Shown: positions 7,387-17,315 of the stretch, piece after piece
Numbering within the stretch: position 1 is the first letter of the stretch
How the letters are laid out: every line of letters begins with the position of its first letter
NCBI RefSeq assembly: GCF_000315235.1
Contig: NZ_BALG01000151.1
Coordinates: 1 to 34,306 of the forward strand
Length of the DNA: 34,306 nt
Origin: Paenibacillus popilliae ATCC 14706
GTDB taxonomy: Bacteria; Bacillota; Bacilli; Paenibacillales; Paenibacillaceae
Reading direction: 5' to 3'
The notes under the pieces: model-generated
Seen by the model: the letters and a program-made list of their open reading frames with translations, nothing else
What the model was told of the DNA's origin: nothing
The model's database searches: none
Translations under genes and position numbers: made by a program

Positions 7387-7556
7387 CGTATACAGGCACC
7401 TCCCGGTAATAAAATGACCATGAACAATCTTTCATATATGAAGTTGTGTAAAAAACGCACACTCCAAAACTGTTGCGATTAAGTATATGGCAGGTAGTGG
7501 ATAGGGGATACAAAGCCCGGTACGGTATAAAAAGATGTAAAATTTCCGTTAAGGGA

Positions 7557-7593
7557 TTGAAATTAATTTATTACTATATTAGAATAATTACAG
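7557..7593 (+). promoter_or_regulatory. dps promoter with PerR-like box
   Basis: TTGAAA (7557-7562) and TAGAAT (7580-7585) are separated by exactly 17 bases, a good vegetative promoter 41 bases before the dps start. Overlapping the -10, TTAGAATAATTACAG (7579-7593) matches 12 of the 14 defined positions of the PerR box TTATAATNATTATAA. In Bacillus subtilis the dps homologue mrgA is repressed by PerR through such a box. Control here is inferred. Confidence 0.65.
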
Positions 7594-7626
7594 AAAACAA
7601 ATGAAATTTCGGGAGGCGTTTTACTT

Positions 7627-8097
7627 ATGTCGAACCAAAAATTGCAACAGATGTTGAACCAGCAAGTAGCCAACTTGAATCTGATGTATATTAAGCTTCA
7701 CAACTACCATTGGTTTGTCAAAGGCGATTTGTTCTTCACACTTCATGAGAAGTTCGAAGAATTCTATAATGAGATCACCGGGAAAATGGATGAAGTGGCG
7801 GAAAGATTGCTTACGATCGGCGGCAAGCCTTACGCTACGCTGAAGGAGTATGCGGCAAACGCGACGCTGCCGGAAGCTCACGGCAACGAAAAGGCCGAAG
7901 AGATGGTCAAGCAATTGATCGATGATTTCAATCAATTGATTACCGAATTCGGAGAAGCATTGAAGGAAGCCGACCACATCGGAGACAACGTAACTAATGA
8001 TATGCTGATCGGCATGCAGGGCGATCTAGAGAAGCATATCTGGATGTTGAACTCCTATCTTGGAAATGCCTCCAAAGCCGTCCATCAGATGGCGTAA
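7627..8097 (+). CDS. dps: Dps-family ferritin-like DNA-protection protein
   Basis: The 156-aa product has the normal Dps length and motifs. KLHNYHWFVKG (23-33) and LHEKFEEFYNEI are followed by TGKMDEVAERLL. The ferroxidase ligands H28, H40, E44, D55 and E59 have the same spacing as H31, H43, D47, D58 and E62 of Listeria Dps. Dps proteins form 12-subunit shells that oxidise Fe(II) with hydrogen peroxide and store the iron, protecting DNA; some bind DNA directly. This one lacks a long Lys-rich N-terminal tail. The start ATG follows GGGAGG. The gene is monocistronic, with its own promoter, and a weak hairpin lies downstream. A PerR-like box suggests peroxide induction. Confidence 0.95.
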   Translation: MSNQKLQQMLNQQVANLNLMYIKLHNYHWFVKGDLFFTLHEKFEEFYNEITGKMDEVAERLLTIGGKPYATLKEYAANATLPEAHGNEKAEEMVKQLIDDFNQLITEFGEALKEADHIGDNVTNDMLIGMQGDLEKHIWMLNSYLGNASKAVHQMA

Positions 8098-8153
8098 GCC
8101 GGGAGCGCCATACGGGCATCTGTCAGCGTGAGAGAAAGAATAGCTTGAGGGTA

Positions 8154-8190
8154 AGCATCCTTTGCCATTTGGTGAGGGATGCTTCTTCAT
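8154..8190 (+). terminator. Hairpin after dps
   Basis: AGCATCC (8154-8160) pairs with GGATGCT (8177-8183), followed by TCTTCAT. The stem is short and the T tract weak, so termination may be partial. The rest of 8190-8360 shows nothing recognisable. Confidence 0.5.
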
Positions 8191-8360
8191 GTTGAATGAT
8201 GCTCATGTGAGATTATGGGACGGAGAAGGATGCAGGGTCTGAATGAACGGAAGGGAAACGGGATTAGCTATTTTAGCTTTAGCTACTTCGTCATGCAGGC
8301 AGGCGGCAGCTTGTTATTGGCAAGGTTGATTTATATATCGCGATGTACTAAAATTATATA

Positions 8361-8389
8361 TTGAGAATCATTGATAATCACTTTATAAT
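8361..8389 (+). promoter_or_regulatory. suf operon promoter with Fur-like sequence in the spacer
   Basis: TTGAGA (8361-8366), exactly 17 bases, then a perfect TATAAT (8384-8389). Across the -35 and spacer, TGAGAATCATTGATA (8362-8376) resembles the 7-1-7 Fur box TGATAATnATTATCA over its left half and centre, and TGATAATCA follows at 8372-8380. An iron-responsive repressor is plausible but not proven. The leader to sufC is about 85 bases. Confidence 0.65.
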
Positions 8390-8482
8390 GATTACTATAT
8401 GAGAAAAGATCTTGCAGAATATTAATCTTAAATTTAAGTATACATCTTTTTAACAAATCCATCAATCTGGAGGTTTCGACAC

Positions 8483-9265
8483 ATGGCAACTGAATTCGTC
8501 ATTAATGGTTTGAAGGCGACCATTGAAGGTAAAGAGATTCTGAAAGGCATCAGCCTTTCGATGAATGGCGGGGAAGTGCACGCTATCATGGGGCCGAACG
8601 GAACAGGAAAGAGTACGTTGGCATCCGCTCTGATGGGCCACCCTAATTATGAAGTAACCGAAGGCAGCGCAACACTTGACGGCGAAGAATTGCTTGAAAT
8701 GGATGTCGATGAGCGCGCACGTGCGGGGCTGTTCCTTGCGATGCAATATCCAAGCGAGATTGCCGGCGTCACGAATTCCGATTTCCTTCGCAGCGCCATC
8801 AACGCGCGACGCGGGGAAGGCAACGAGATCTCCCTCATCAAGTTCATCCGCCAGATGGAATCGAAGATGAAGGAATTGGAGATGAATGAAGAGTTCGCTC
8901 ACCGTTATTTGAATGAAGGCTTCTCCGGCGGGGAGAAGAAGCGGAATGAGATTCTTCAAATGATGTTGCTTGAACCGAAGATCGTCGTCCTTGACGAGAT
9001 CGACTCCGGTCTGGATATCGACGCGCTGAAAATCGTGGCGAACGGCGTTAATGCCATGCGCAACGAAGAACGCGGCTTCTTGATTATTACTCACTATCAA
9101 CGGTTGCTGAACTACATCAAGCCTGACTTCGTTCACGTTATGATGCAGGGCCGCATTGTCAAATCCGGTGGATCTCAACTGGCTGAGCGGCTTGAAGCAG
9201 AAGGCTACGACTGGATTAAGGAAGAGCTTGGCATCGCCGATGAAACGGTTGGACAAGACGCCTAA
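8483..9265 (+). CDS. sufC: Fe-S cluster assembly ATPase SufC
   Basis: The 260-aa protein is an ABC-type ATPase with Walker A GPNGTGKST (37-45), the SufC-type signature FSGGEKKR (147-154) and Walker B VVLDEIDSGLD (168-178). A conserved segment HYQRLLNYI follows, characteristic of SufC rather than transporter ATPases. SufC binds SufB and SufD in the cytoplasm and powers the scaffold complex that builds Fe-S clusters. The ATG at 8483 follows GGAGG with 9-base spacing. It is the first gene of sufCDSUB, 33 bases ahead of sufD, and the strong promoter at 8361 drives it. Confidence 0.97.
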   Translation: MATEFVINGLKATIEGKEILKGISLSMNGGEVHAIMGPNGTGKSTLASALMGHPNYEVTEGSATLDGEELLEMDVDERARAGLFLAMQYPSEIAGVTNSDFLRSAINARRGEGNEISLIKFIRQMESKMKELEMNEEFAHRYLNEGFSGGEKKRNEILQMMLLEPKIVVLDEIDSGLDIDALKIVANGVNAMRNEERGFLIITHYQRLLNYIKPDFVHVMMQGRIVKSGGSQLAERLEAEGYDWIKEELGIADETVGQDA

Positions 9266-9298
9266 CGACATTCAGCAATTCGATTGACAGGAGGAGCG

Positions 9299-12250
<2,952 letters not shown>

Positions 12251-12293
12251 CGGCGAGAATGTACGTAGATAATGTACGGAGGAGGTAATGACC

Positions 12294-13691
12294 ATGGCGA
12301 AAGAAATGCCAGAACTTGAGGAATATAAATATGGCTTTCGCGATAATCATCAATCCATTTTCCAATCCGGCAAAGGATTGACTCCGGAAATCGTCCGGGA
12401 AATCTCGAAAATTAAGGGCGAGCCGGATTGGATGCTGGATTTTCGCTTGAAGTCGCTGAAGCAATTTGAGAAAATGCCGCTTCCTCGTTGGGGCGGCGAC
12501 CTGGATGAATTGGATTTCGACGATATTCAATATTATGTTCGTCCTTCCGAGAAGCAAGGCAAGACGTGGGAGGAAGTGCCGGCGGAGATCAAGGAGACGT
12601 TCGACAAGCTGGGAATTCCGGAAGCGGAGCAGAAGTTCCTGGCCGGCGTATCTGCGCAGTATGAATCGGAAGTCGTCTACCATAGCATGCAAAAGGATCT
12701 CGAAGAGCAAGGCGTTATCTTCATGGATACCGACTCGGCCTTGCGCGAGCATCCGGAAATTTTCAAAGAGCACTTCGGCACGGTCGTTCCTCCGGCGGAT
12801 AACAAATTTTCTGCATTGAACAGCGCCGTATGGTCCGGAGGCAGCTTCATCTATGTGCCGAAGGGAGTTAAATGCGACATCCCGCTGCAGGCGTATTTCC
12901 GCATCAACTCCGAGAACATGGGGCAATTCGAGCGCACGCTCATTATTGCCGACGAAGACAGCTTCGTGCACTATGTAGAAGGCTGTACGGCTCCTATCTA
13001 TAGCTCGAACTCGCTGCATAGCGCAGTCGTCGAGATTATCGTGAAGAAGAACGCCCGCGTTCGCTATACGACGATTCAGAACTGGGCACCGAACATTTAC
13101 AACCTGGTTACGAAGCGTGCGGTCTGCGAAGAGAACGCGAACATGGAATGGGTGGATGGCAACATCGGCTCCAAGCTGACGATGAAATACCCTGCCGTTA
13201 TTTTGAAGGGACGCGGAGCGAAAGGCTCGGTGCTGTCCATCGCGGTAGCGGGCAAAGGTCAACATCAGGATGCAGGCGCGAAAATGCTGCATCTAGCGCC
13301 GGACACGACATCGACGATCGTATCCAAATCGATCTCGAAGCATGGCGGCAAAGTAACGTATCGCGGCATCGCGTCCTTCGGCCGCAATTCCGAAGGCTCC
13401 AAGGCCAATGTCAAATGCGATACGCTTATCATGGATAATCAATCCACATCCGATACGATTCCGTATAACGAAGTCATGAATAACACCATTCAATTGGAGC
13501 ATGAGGCGACCGTATCCAAAGTATCGGAGGATCAACTGTTCTATCTGATGAGCCGCGGATTAACGGAAGACGAAGCGACGCAAATGATTGTCATGGGCTT
13601 TATCGAGCCGTTCACGAAGGAATTACCGATGGAATACGCGGTTGAGATGAACCGCCTCATTAAGTTGGAGATGGAAGGCAGTATTGGGTAA
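12294..13691 (+). CDS. sufB: Fe-S cluster scaffold protein SufB
   Basis: The 465-aa product is SufB. It begins [19 protein letters not shown], has [19 protein letters not shown] near residue 50, and [21 protein letters not shown] and [24 protein letters not shown] in the centre, the latter with the conserved Cys. It ends with the SufBD motif [17 protein letters not shown]. SufB assembles the nascent cluster in the SufBC2D complex. The ATG at 12294 is preferred over 12288 because GGAGGAGG at 12278-12285 is 8 bases from it and only 2 from the other. A bidirectional terminator lies 180 bases downstream. Confidence 0.97.
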   Translation: MAKEMPELEEYKYGFRDNHQSIFQSGKGLTPEIVREISKIKGEPDWMLDFRLKSLKQFEKMPLPRWGGDLDELDFDDIQYYVRPSEKQGKTWEEVPAEIKETFDKLGIPEAEQKFLAGVSAQYESEVVYHSMQKDLEEQGVIFMDTDSALREHPEIFKEHFGTVVPPADNKFSALNSAVWSGGSFIYVPKGVKCDIPLQAYFRINSENMGQFERTLIIADEDSFVHYVEGCTAPIYSSNSLHSAVVEIIVKKNARVRYTTIQNWAPNIYNLVTKRAVCEENANMEWVDGNIGSKLTMKYPAVILKGRGAKGSVLSIAVAGKGQHQDAGAKMLHLAPDTTSTIVSKSISKHGGKVTYRGIASFGRNSEGSKANVKCDTLIMDNQSTSDTIPYNEVMNNTIQLEHEATVSKVSEDQLFYLMSRGLTEDEATQMIVMGFIEPFTKELPMEYAVEMNRLIKLEMEGSIG

Positions 13692-13871
13692 AGCCTTACG
13701 GGGTAAGGATTAAAAGGCATTTATGGGGGGGGAGAATCGGATGATTCCCGGGGTCTGTTGAAGATGTGCTAGGTTTGACGCTTACCTCCCCATTTTTGGT
13801 GACGAAGGTGGCCGGGGCTAAAGTGATCGGGTCGGGTAGGACGGCAAGGATAGAATGGTTGCTTTTCAAAT

Positions 13872-13909
13872 AAAAAACAGGCTACATTCTAGAATTGTAG
13901 CCTGTTTTT
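13872..13909. terminator. Bidirectional terminator between sufB and the secreted-protein gene
   Basis: AAAAAACAGGCTACA pairs with TGTAGCCTGTTTTT around a short TTCTAGAAT loop, giving a T run on each strand. It ends the suf transcript (plus) and the convergent gene at 13926 (minus). The 13692-13871 stretch before it holds no gene. Confidence 0.85.
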
Positions 13910-13925
13910 GTATGACATTTTCTTA

Positions 13926-14471
13926 TTAGTCAATACGAGTATGAGCAATGATGTGGTATTGATCATTCCCAGAAGAAGGTGCTGCATATTCAATGTAGTA
14001 GTATCCATTTTCTGGTGCTGTAAGTTCTTTATTAGGTAAAGTGTGATCATAGATTGTAGTTGGTTTGTTAGCGGTAATAGAGGTGTGGTTATAACGTACG
14101 CCTACTGAAATTTTCTGTCCTTTTAGTAAATAATAGTATTCTCTCTTTTTACTACCACTATCCAAGGTGTGATGGTCAATGCTACGTGTATCCAAAGTAG
14201 GAGAACTTTTATACGGGACTTTTCCTTGTCTTTGTAAAGCATCGTATTCTGGATCTACTTTCTCAGCAGCAAAACTAGCATCAAATATAGGCGATGAGCC
14301 AAAGTCGTCAGGAAGATTAGTAATATCCGCAAATAAATGACCAATTTTTACACTTGGGCTAAAGCTAACCGATACTTCTGAAGCAGAGCCAACAACAGGA
14401 GTTGCATAAATAGTAGGTGCAATTGCAGAGATTGCAAGTACAGCGGTTAAAGAAAGAATCGTCTTCTTCAT
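13926..14471 (-). CDS. Secreted protein of unknown function
   Basis: The 181-aa product starts with a classical signal peptide: MKKTILSLTAVLAISAIAP followed by a cleavage-like site near residue 23 (IYATPVVG). The mature part is polar, with a region of charged and aromatic residues (KKREYYYLLKGQKISVGVRY) and a C-terminal Gly/Tyr-rich stretch NGYYYIEYAAP, suggesting a small beta-rich extracellular domain. I recognise no family. The ATG follows AAAAGGAG with 8-base spacing and a promoter is visible at 14510-14537. The gene is distinctly AT-richer than sufB and the deacetylase gene on either side, which suggests horizontal acquisition. Confidence 0.75.
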   Translation of the reverse strand: MKKTILSLTAVLAISAIAPTIYATPVVGSASEVSVSFSPSVKIGHLFADITNLPDDFGSSPIFDASFAAEKVDPEYDALQRQGKVPYKSSPTLDTRSIDHHTLDSGSKKREYYYLLKGQKISVGVRYNHTSITANKPTTIYDHTLPNKELTAPENGYYYIEYAAPSSGNDQYHIIAHTRID

Positions 14472-14509
14472 GAAAAGTCACTCCTTTTGGAATAATTTAA
14501 CTCTACTAC

Positions 14510-14537
14510 ACTATAGTATATGAAGACATGATTGTAA
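14510..14537 (-). promoter_or_regulatory. Promoter of the secreted-protein gene
   Basis: On the minus strand TTACAA (14537-14532), 16 bases, then TATAGT (14515-14510), about 38 bases ahead of the ATG. It is a reasonable vegetative promoter; spacing is one base short of optimal. Confidence 0.5.
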
Positions 14538-14601
14538 ATAGTATTGTTAATATTGCGCACCGTAGGGAATGTTCGACAGCAGTTGTGAAGGAGGAAGGGA
14601 T

Positions 14602-15492
14602 ATGAATCGCGTGAGGAAACGCCTGGAACAAGCGGCACGAATCGGGATGATCTGTTTGGCGGCAATAGCGCTGCTGTTCGTTACGGCGGAGACGGGTGTA
14701 CATAGAGGGGAGGCTGCAGGGAGGACCAGCGATAAGGCTGCCCAGCAGAGACAGCTTGCTGCTGGAGCTATGGAAACGCTGAATCCAATGCCGACGAACG
14801 CCGCCGGGAAGCCGATACGTAAAGATCGGGCTTATTTTGAGGAGCGGGGAGACATCGTATGGGAGGTGCCGTCAGCCGGCAAGCGGATTGCCCTTACCTT
14901 CGATGATGGTCCGAATCCGAAAAATACGCCTGCCATTCTGGAGCTGCTGAAGCAGTATGACGCCAGGGCTACCTTTTTTCTGGTCGGCTGGCGGGTCAAG
15001 GATAACCCGGAATTGGTGAAACGGACTCTTCGTGAAGGACATGAAGTCGGGAACCATTCGTATTACCACAAATATTTCCGCCGCGGGATACCACCCGCAG
15101 AGATCGAGGATGATATGATGAAGGCGCACCGTCTGATTGAAGAGGTGACCGGAATGGCTCCTCACTTGTATCGCCCGCCTGGTGGTTACTATAACCAGCA
15201 GCTCGTCGATGTGGCCCATGCCAACGATTACCGCATCGTCATGTGGTCATGGCATCAGGACACGAAGGATTGGAGCTCCCCTGGAGTTCAGCGCATCGTC
15301 AATAAAGTGTTGAATTCGGCCCGGAATGGGGATATCGTGCTGATGCATGATGTCGCGGGGGGACGTTCGCAGACGGTGGAAGCGTTGAAGACGATTTTGC
15401 CGGAACTTAAAAGGCGGGGCTATTCCATGGTCACGGTCTCCGAGTTGATGGCGCACCGGGTCAAGGGAGAATGGAAAACACCCCGCAAATAA
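14602..15492 (+). CDS. Polysaccharide deacetylase (NodB domain), exported
   Basis: The 296-aa product has an N-terminal membrane/signal segment (about 13-29) and a NodB deacetylase domain from about residue 90. Metal and catalytic motifs are complete: TFDDGP (99-104, D101 base and D102 metal ligand), HSYYH (152-156), RPPGGYY (191-197), WSWHQDTKDW and LMHD (247-250). Such enzymes remove acetyl groups from N-acetylglucosamine or N-acetylmuramic acid in cell wall polymers; in spore formers relatives (PdaA/PdaB) modify spore cortex. The target here cannot be told from sequence. The ATG at 14602 follows AAGGAGGAAGGG. It is transcribed divergently from the secreted-protein gene. Confidence 0.92.
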   Translation: MNRVRKRLEQAARIGMICLAAIALLFVTAETGVHRGEAAGRTSDKAAQQRQLAAGAMETLNPMPTNAAGKPIRKDRAYFEERGDIVWEVPSAGKRIALTFDDGPNPKNTPAILELLKQYDARATFFLVGWRVKDNPELVKRTLREGHEVGNHSYYHKYFRRGIPPAEIEDDMMKAHRLIEEVTGMAPHLYRPPGGYYNQQLVDVAHANDYRIVMWSWHQDTKDWSSPGVQRIVNKVLNSARNGDIVLMHDVAGGRSQTVEALKTILPELKRRGYSMVTVSELMAHRVKGEWKTPRK

Positions 15493-15503
15493 AAATGATA
15501 CAG

Positions 15504-16559
15504 TTACACGTACACGTGCTCGATTTCCAACTGTCTCCGTTGCGCTAGATCGATGAACTCCTGATCGATTTGTATGAGCGGGCGGAACAGTTCGGTCTGA
15601 TTCGTCATGACAATGACTCCTGTCCGGCCGTCATTCAGGCGGGCATGCTTCTGCAGGAAGTTCGGAATCATGTTCTGGATAAAGGTGTGGGTCATCGTAG
15701 GATCCAATTGGCCGAAGCTCAACGCGTGCAGATCGCTCAAAACGCCGAACAGGTTCTGCTTCGGCAAGCCACTGTAGGCTGAGGTCATCTCGCTGTACAC
15801 ATCGGCGATGGCAACGATACGGGAGATGGGATGAATCTCATCTTCCTTCAGTCCATACGGATAACCGCTTCCATCCAACCGTTCGTGATGCTGCAGTGCG
15901 GGCAGAAATATCCATTCATCATCATAGGTCCCTCGAAGCAAGTCATACCCGAAGCGGGTGTGCTTTTTCATGTTCTCGACTTCTTCCTCACTCTGAATAC
16001 CCGTACTAGCCGTCGATGAGGTATCCGCATCCACTAAGGCCATGCCGATCTCATGAAGGAATCCGGCCTTGCCGGCACGCACCGCATCCGCTTCATTATA
16101 ATTCAGCCACTTCGCCAAATAATAGGACAGCATACCGACCTGGACCGATTGCTTGTAGATGCCTTCATCTTCCTCCCCTATTATCAGGAGCAGGGAAACG
16201 ATATCCCGTTCCGACTTAATATGGTGAATCAGCGGCGTCAATGTCTGTTCCACTTGTTCATCGTGTATATGACCATGGGCAGCCGCCTCATAGAATAGCT
16301 GCTCCAGTCCGGAGATCGCTTCCTTGTAGGAAGAATACAGACGCTCCTCACCGGAAGCGGAAGCTAGTTGTGGAAGCGTTGTTATCGATTCGGCTTGTCT
16401 TTCTTCGATATCGATAACATCAAGATGATGGCGCAGAAGCAGGGCAATGTCCTTCTCCTTTAATCTCGTCCCGGCGGATATCACAAGAAGCCCGTGGGAA
16501 TTGAAAATATCATTCGCTACAATATCGCCGTGCGCAATGTTTAATACCTGAACCTTCAC
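15504..16559 (-). CDS. HD-GYP domain protein with two substituted metal ligands
   Basis: The 351-aa product has an N-terminal segment (1-60) of the type found before HD-GYP domains and a C-terminal HD-GYP domain (about 115-300). Conserved parts include TRFGYDLLR after H190, HHERLDGSGYP (214-224) and RIVAIADVYSEMTS with D243. The first His is replaced by Gln (Q137 in YKQSVQVG where HSVNV is normal) and the HD pair is H169-E170 (FLHEIG). HD-GYP enzymes hydrolyse cyclic-di-GMP at a metal centre, so activity here is doubtful and a sensor or adaptor role is possible. The start is a GTG; 16559 is preferred, after AGGACGG, with 16568 an alternative. Confidence 0.85.
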   Translation of the reverse strand: MKVQVLNIAHGDIVANDIFNSHGLLVISAGTRLKEKDIALLLRHHLDVIDIEERQAESITTLPQLASASGEERLYSSYKEAISGLEQLFYEAAAHGHIHDEQVEQTLTPLIHHIKSERDIVSLLLIIGEEDEGIYKQSVQVGMLSYYLAKWLNYNEADAVRAGKAGFLHEIGMALVDADTSSTASTGIQSEEEVENMKKHTRFGYDLLRGTYDDEWIFLPALQHHERLDGSGYPYGLKEDEIHPISRIVAIADVYSEMTSAYSGLPKQNLFGVLSDLHALSFGQLDPTMTHTFIQNMIPNFLQKHARLNDGRTGVIVMTNQTELFRPLIQIDQEFIDLAQRRQLEIEHVYV

Positions 16560-17039
16560 GTTATTCACCGTCCTAACCAAAAATAAACAACATAAATGTA
16601 CCGTAATCATATCAACTTTATGGGAACGTGACAACAGCATATCCCAATATACTTAAAAAAAATTATCGGTCATGAAATTATCGCAGCGCTCGTATATAGA
16701 GTGTAAGGCTTGTATAATCCGCGCTTTTCGGCGAGGGTGCTGGCCTATCGGAAAGGTGGACAGCTGTCATGGTATATATTGGGATAGCTGGCCGGGCTGT
16801 TCTGGTTTTTTATTTTCAGATAAAAATTGGCGATGCCAATGCCGGCGGTCACTTCCGACAGCTTCTGCCAGCATGCTTCGGAAAGCGACAGAAAACAACA
16901 TCGCCTCTTCGCGCACGGCAGCATTTTTGCTATGCTAGAGTAGCTGAACAGTCGTACGAGAATAGGGGATTGCCAAATCAGAAAGCAGCTGGGGTTGACC
17001 ATGTGTGCGTTGGATGCCAATTCAGGCTTGCCGTCCCGG
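16560..17039. other. Stretch without an intact gene, upstream of the HD-GYP remnant
   Basis: No frame here has a ribosome-binding site and a recognisable product. Part of 16990-17039 reads as a low-similarity continuation of the HD-GYP remnant (LDANSGLPSR directly before HSVNV). The rest (16641-16980) shows nothing I can identify and presumably contains the promoter of the minus-strand HD-GYP gene. Confidence 0.4.
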
Positions 17040-17221
17040 CATTCGGTGAATGTATGCATGTATACGACGCTGTTTGGCATCCATCACGGAATGGGAAGGA
17101 AGAGCCGACGGGTATTGAGTATGGGCATGCTGCTCCATGACTTCGGGAAGACGCAAATTGAGCTGAATATTTGAACAAGCCCGGGAAGTCAACGGAGGAG
17201 GAATCCGCCTGGTCGCTGAAG
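17040..17221 (+). pseudogene. Decayed HD-GYP gene fragment
   Basis: One frame from 17040 reads HSVNVCMYTTLFGI and then MGMLLHDFGKTQIELNI before a TGA at 17172. Shifting one base at about 17170, the reading continues LNKPGKSTEEESAWSLK to 17221. Together these are the core of an HD-GYP domain (HSVNV, LLHDFGK, LNKPGxLTEEE) joined by a frameshift, with no start region and no downstream HHExxDGxGYP. It is clearly a relic. Unlike the intact neighbour it keeps both the His of HSVN and the HD pair. Confidence 0.8.
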
Positions 17222-17250
17222 GTGACGATCGTCAGCTTGCACGTTGAAAA

Positions 17251-17279
17251 TTGACCCTGTCATTCGGGAAGCTTACAAT
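17251..17279 (+). promoter_or_regulatory. Promoter of the MMPL transporter gene
   Basis: TTGACC (17251-17256), exactly 17 bases, TACAAT (17274-17279). Transcription would begin near 17286, which excludes the longer reading of the following gene from 17244 and supports its GTG start at 17316 after AGGGGGC. Confidence 0.65.
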
Positions 17280-17315
17280 GAAGCATATAATAACAGTGGT
17301 CAGGGGGCGACACAC

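Noticed and set aside
6936-7513. Overlapping 62-100 codon frames on both strands before dps
   Set aside because: None has a ribosome-binding site or coding-like composition except the short 35-codon frame reported separately.
17244-17315. Longer N-terminus for the MMPL transporter from a TTG at 17244
   Set aside because: A consensus promoter lies inside this stretch and the GTG at 17316 has a well-placed AGGGGGC.
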